Positions 61,943-64,000 of a DNA stretch of 64,000 bases are shown piece by piece (the first letter of the stretch is position 1; every line of letters starts with the position of its first letter). The stretch covers positions 2,570,801 to 2,634,800 of the forward strand of contig NZ_CP098400.1 in the NCBI RefSeq assembly GCF_023674465.1. Direction: 5' to 3'. Origin of the DNA: Xiashengella succiniciproducens. Its GTDB lineage: Bacteria > Bacteroidota > Bacteroidia > Bacteroidales > Marinilabiliaceae. Under the pieces are notes generated by a model, which was not told where the DNA came from, made no database searches, and was given only the letters and a program-made list of their open reading frames with translations. A program made the position numbers and the translations under genes.

Positions 61943-63625
61943 CTAGTATCTCGCTCCAAATAAGTCACTAAGCCTGCTTTCCAGTTGCTCCTTCTCAGAT
62001 TCTCTGGCAACCTCCTTTTCAAGGGCCTTGCGATAGCACAGCTCAGCTTTTTGCAACTCTCCTTTCAAGAGCCAGCATTCACCGGCTATAAACCAGGCAT
62101 GGAAAAACTCAGGATTCAGATTCACAAGTAGTTGTATATCACCCTCACTTATTCCTTCAGCATCATCATTCTTCAATTGCCACTTTAGTTTGGCAAGCAC
62201 ATCTTTATACTTCAAAAAATCCTCATAACCTTTTGAAAACAAGAATGGATCGGCTTCGATAATAGCCGTAGAGTCATCAATAGCTACACCAGGCACTGGA
62301 GTGCCGGTGAATATGTCATTCAGATTATAGCAAATATATGCTCCAAGCTGATATGGATTCGCAGACACCCACATTTCCAGTCTCTCAGGTCTGAAGATTA
62401 CCGAATGATGTGCTATTAACTGATTTACAGCCTTTTCATTACACATTCCTATATCAACTCCATCCATACCCCTTTGATCACGCAGTACTGAAGCTACTGT
62501 TTGTGGTGTATGCACCGCAATACTATCGATAAGCTGGAGGGTACGCGCATGCCTGTAAGGGGATGACCCATCCACCAGTGCCTCCTTATTGAGCTTTGAT
62601 GATGCCAGCTTGTCGCTTTGGTAATGATTTGTAAGAACCAGCACATCTGACCCCGAATCATAGATAGTACAATCATCAACCGACTTCTCAATTACTACTG
62701 CTTTGCCATCGGTTGCTGAAGCAACCAGGAAGCATTCAGCCACAAAGACATCAGCCTCGTCAATAATCTCATAGGCTTCCTGAATATTTGATGCATACTG
62801 CAACACCTTGCGCGCAAGTATCGACACCGGAGTTCTTGCTGAGGTAGGAATAGCTGAGTTGGCCGCATTAAGTGTAATTGTAAGTCCCTTATCGTTCATA
62901 CCTGATACCACACCAATCATTCCGGCCCAGGTGATAAAGGCAAAGTTGTTGCCGCTATCGGGTCTGTAAAATGCAATTATCTTGTTGCGTGCAAAATCAT
63001 CCCCCATCGAAAAGTCCATATTGCGTCCTATCAGCATACTGCCATCCTCAGTCTTCTCTCCCTTAACCATAAAGGCAGTGCATGCCACCAGGTTCATATT
63101 TTGAAGTGCATGACCTATATCATGGGCAGCATGATAGTTGAGCATCCGTGGATAGGCTTCTCCTATAAAAGAGTATTTATCAGAGGCAAAGCGACTTACA
63201 CCATAAATTTCCTCACGGTATTCGGCAGGTATATATTCATCCAGGTTTCTGTTGTACCAGGCCAGAAAGCTCTTCAGAAATTTAAGATAGGAGTCCGAGG
63301 GGATTAGCTGTCTGATACCCTCTACAAAGTAGTGTTCCTGAAGAGCATTAAGACTGTCAGTAAGAATCCCGTTCTTGTAACCAAGCTCGAAAGGCGAACC
63401 CGTTACATACATTTCCCACAGGCCTTCTCTGTTCTTCCTAAGCCAACTGTCTTCAAACAGGTATAGGTCGCTACCGGCATAAATCTTAGAAGCACCAGAC
63501 TCAAAAGGATTCACCACAAGGGGATCCTTTATTTTGACTGATTGCCTGAACAGAACCGTTCCTGTTACAAGTAACAGGGTCAGGATTATGACCACTCTTA
63601 ATAGTCTTTTCAATAGCTTATGCAT
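61943..63625 (-). CDS. C45 family autoproteolytic acyltransferase/peptidase (Ntn hydrolase)
   Basis: A 560-residue membrane-anchored protein (N-terminal helix VVIILTLLLVTGTVLF). The predicted nucleophile is Cys182 in NLVACTAFMV, which would be freed by self-cleavage as in the penicillin acyl-CoA:6-APA acyltransferase family; DGSMLIGRNMDF and ITWAGMIGVVSGMNDKGLTITLNAA follow. The C-terminal 60 residues look like tetratricopeptide-type helices (HAWFIAGECWLLKGELQKAELCYRKAL). It likely forms or breaks an amide or ester bond of a lipid-like product at the inner membrane. Confidence 0.88.
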   Translation of the reverse strand: MHKLLKRLLRVVIILTLLLVTGTVLFRQSVKIKDPLVVNPFESGASKIYAGSDLYLFEDSWLRKNREGLWEMYVTGSPFELGYKNGILTDSLNALQEHYFVEGIRQLIPSDSYLKFLKSFLAWYNRNLDEYIPAEYREEIYGVSRFASDKYSFIGEAYPRMLNYHAAHDIGHALQNMNLVACTAFMVKGEKTEDGSMLIGRNMDFSMGDDFARNKIIAFYRPDSGNNFAFITWAGMIGVVSGMNDKGLTITLNAANSAIPTSARTPVSILARKVLQYASNIQEAYEIIDEADVFVAECFLVASATDGKAVVIEKSVDDCTIYDSGSDVLVLTNHYQSDKLASSKLNKEALVDGSSPYRHARTLQLIDSIAVHTPQTVASVLRDQRGMDGVDIGMCNEKAVNQLIAHHSVIFRPERLEMWVSANPYQLGAYICYNLNDIFTGTPVPGVAIDDSTAIIEADPFLFSKGYEDFLKYKDVLAKLKWQLKNDDAEGISEGDIQLLVNLNPEFFHAWFIAGECWLLKGELQKAELCYRKALEKEVARESEKEQLESRLSDLFGARY

Positions 63626-63650
63626 CTCCTGTATTTAACTGTATTATAAA

Positions 63651-64000
63651 TCAGTTAGCCTCCCTGATCTCTCGAATTAGTTGGTTGACGTCAATGAGAA
63701 CGGAACTTGCAATTATGGAATTCATGGCAACACCCATGATGCCATGCACACCGATACTTTGCCCAGTCATGATAAAGTTGCTTATCCTCGTCCTGACTGG
63801 CATATAGGGTCCTACTTCACTCTTGTAATCTTTTGCTATGCCATACATTGAACCTTCGGGTGAACCTGTATAATCACGATAAGTCAAAGGTGTAGAAGAA
63901 AACCATGACTCCGAGGCATCCCTGATACCATGAAAACGTTTTTCAAGCATTTCGAAGACCCGTTCTGACCTGTCAGATTTAAAGGCCTCATAATCAGGAT
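63651..64000 (-). CDS. C-terminal part of a retinol-saturase/phytoene-desaturase-like FAD oxidoreductase (5' end outside window)
   Basis: The frame is open to base 64000, giving the last 115 or so residues of a longer protein. FSSTPLTYRDYTGSPEGSMYGI, a PVRTRISNFIMTGQSIGVHGIMGVAMNSIIAS segment and a short tail match the C-terminus of FAD-dependent all-trans-retinol 13,14-reductase / carotenoid isomerase-like enzymes. The rest, including the FAD-binding GxGxxG, would lie beyond the window. The C45 gene starts 25 bases after its stop, so they share a transcript. Confidence 0.85.
   Translation of the reverse strand, partial: PDYEAFKSDRSERVFEMLEKRFHGIRDASESWFSSTPLTYRDYTGSPEGSMYGIAKDYKSEVGPYMPVRTRISNFIMTGQSIGVHGIMGVAMNSIIASSVLIDVNQLIREIREAN

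Noticed and set aside
1-64000. Mobile elements, CRISPR arrays, tRNA or rRNA genes, prophage
   Set aside because: No transposase or integrase motifs, no regularly spaced repeats, and no cloverleaf with a TTCGA arm in the intergenic gaps were seen by eye; a covariance-model scan would be needed for certainty.

Overview
The window looks like ordinary chromosome of a Bacteroidota bacterium, most likely order Bacteroidales in the broad sense (Marinilabiliales-like). Supporting signs are a type IX secretion (T9SS) C-terminal sorting domain, a TonB receptor followed by a DUF4249 lipoprotein, a GldB-like lipoprotein, a fused MurF-alanine racemase, type III glutamine synthetase, a GH130 enzyme, two-component-propeller sensor architecture, and promoters of the Bacteroidota form TTG...TAnnTTTG. 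Shine-Dalgarno sequences are scarce. The genus cannot be read from the sequence. I saw no insertion sequence, prophage, CRISPR array, rRNA or tRNA gene.

Layout. 1-5.8 kb: the end of a T9SS-exported surface protein, a 65-residue companion ORF, and a minus-strand lipoprotein / TonB receptor / DUF4249 lipoprotein locus. 5.9-10.5 kb: peptide deformylase, RuvX, a GH130 glycoside phosphorylase-like enzyme and the M3 peptidase Dcp. 10.7-17.2 kb (plus strand): DUF2851, DUF1573, MeaB, a TlpA-like thioredoxin lipoprotein, an M20 amidohydrolase and a 55-residue 2[4Fe-4S] ferredoxin. 17.2-22 kb: 5-formyl-THF cyclo-ligase and GldB (minus), then an outer-membrane barrel, NAD synthetase and a Crp-family regulator (plus). 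22-31 kb: MurF-Alr, thymidine kinase, an unknown acidic protein with RsmI, a coiled-coil lipoprotein, a YjjG-type phosphatase, DnaB and IspE. 31-41 kb (minus): a large propeller sensor kinase, AsnS, a biotin carrier plus carboxyltransferase pair, an LptF/G permease and Tgt. 41-47.6 kb (plus): a glycosyltransferase overlapping a sigma factor, RsmG, L34, a stand-alone PASTA protein, an RluD-like synthase, Ddl and Tpx. 47.7-58 kb: a nitrogen-assimilation block (GS III, GltD, GltB, AsnB). 58-64 kb (minus): a tightly packed lipid or polyketide-type operon (acyltransferase, PaaK-like ligase, PAF-acetylhydrolase-like hydrolase, C45 acyltransferase/peptidase, retinol-saturase-like oxidoreductase) that runs off the window.

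How the genes work together. Ddl, the MurF-Alr fusion and perhaps the PASTA protein serve peptidoglycan. GS III, GltBD and AsnB move ammonia into glutamine, glutamate and asparagine, and AsnS uses the product. MeaB and the carboxyltransferase/biotin pair point to the methylmalonyl-CoA/propionate route. RsmI, RsmG, the RluD-like enzyme, Tgt, L34, Def and AsnS are translation functions. The most promising accessory region is the 58-64 kb operon, which resembles the flank of an aryl-polyene/flexirubin-type cluster; deciding that needs the sequence beyond base 64000. The most interesting non-coding signals are a terminator-like hairpin abutting the TonB receptor start codon, a set of DnaA-box-like nonamers upstream of dnaB, a perfect palindrome that forms promoter -7 elements on both strands between tdk and its neighbour, and mutually exclusive hairpins ahead of asnS.
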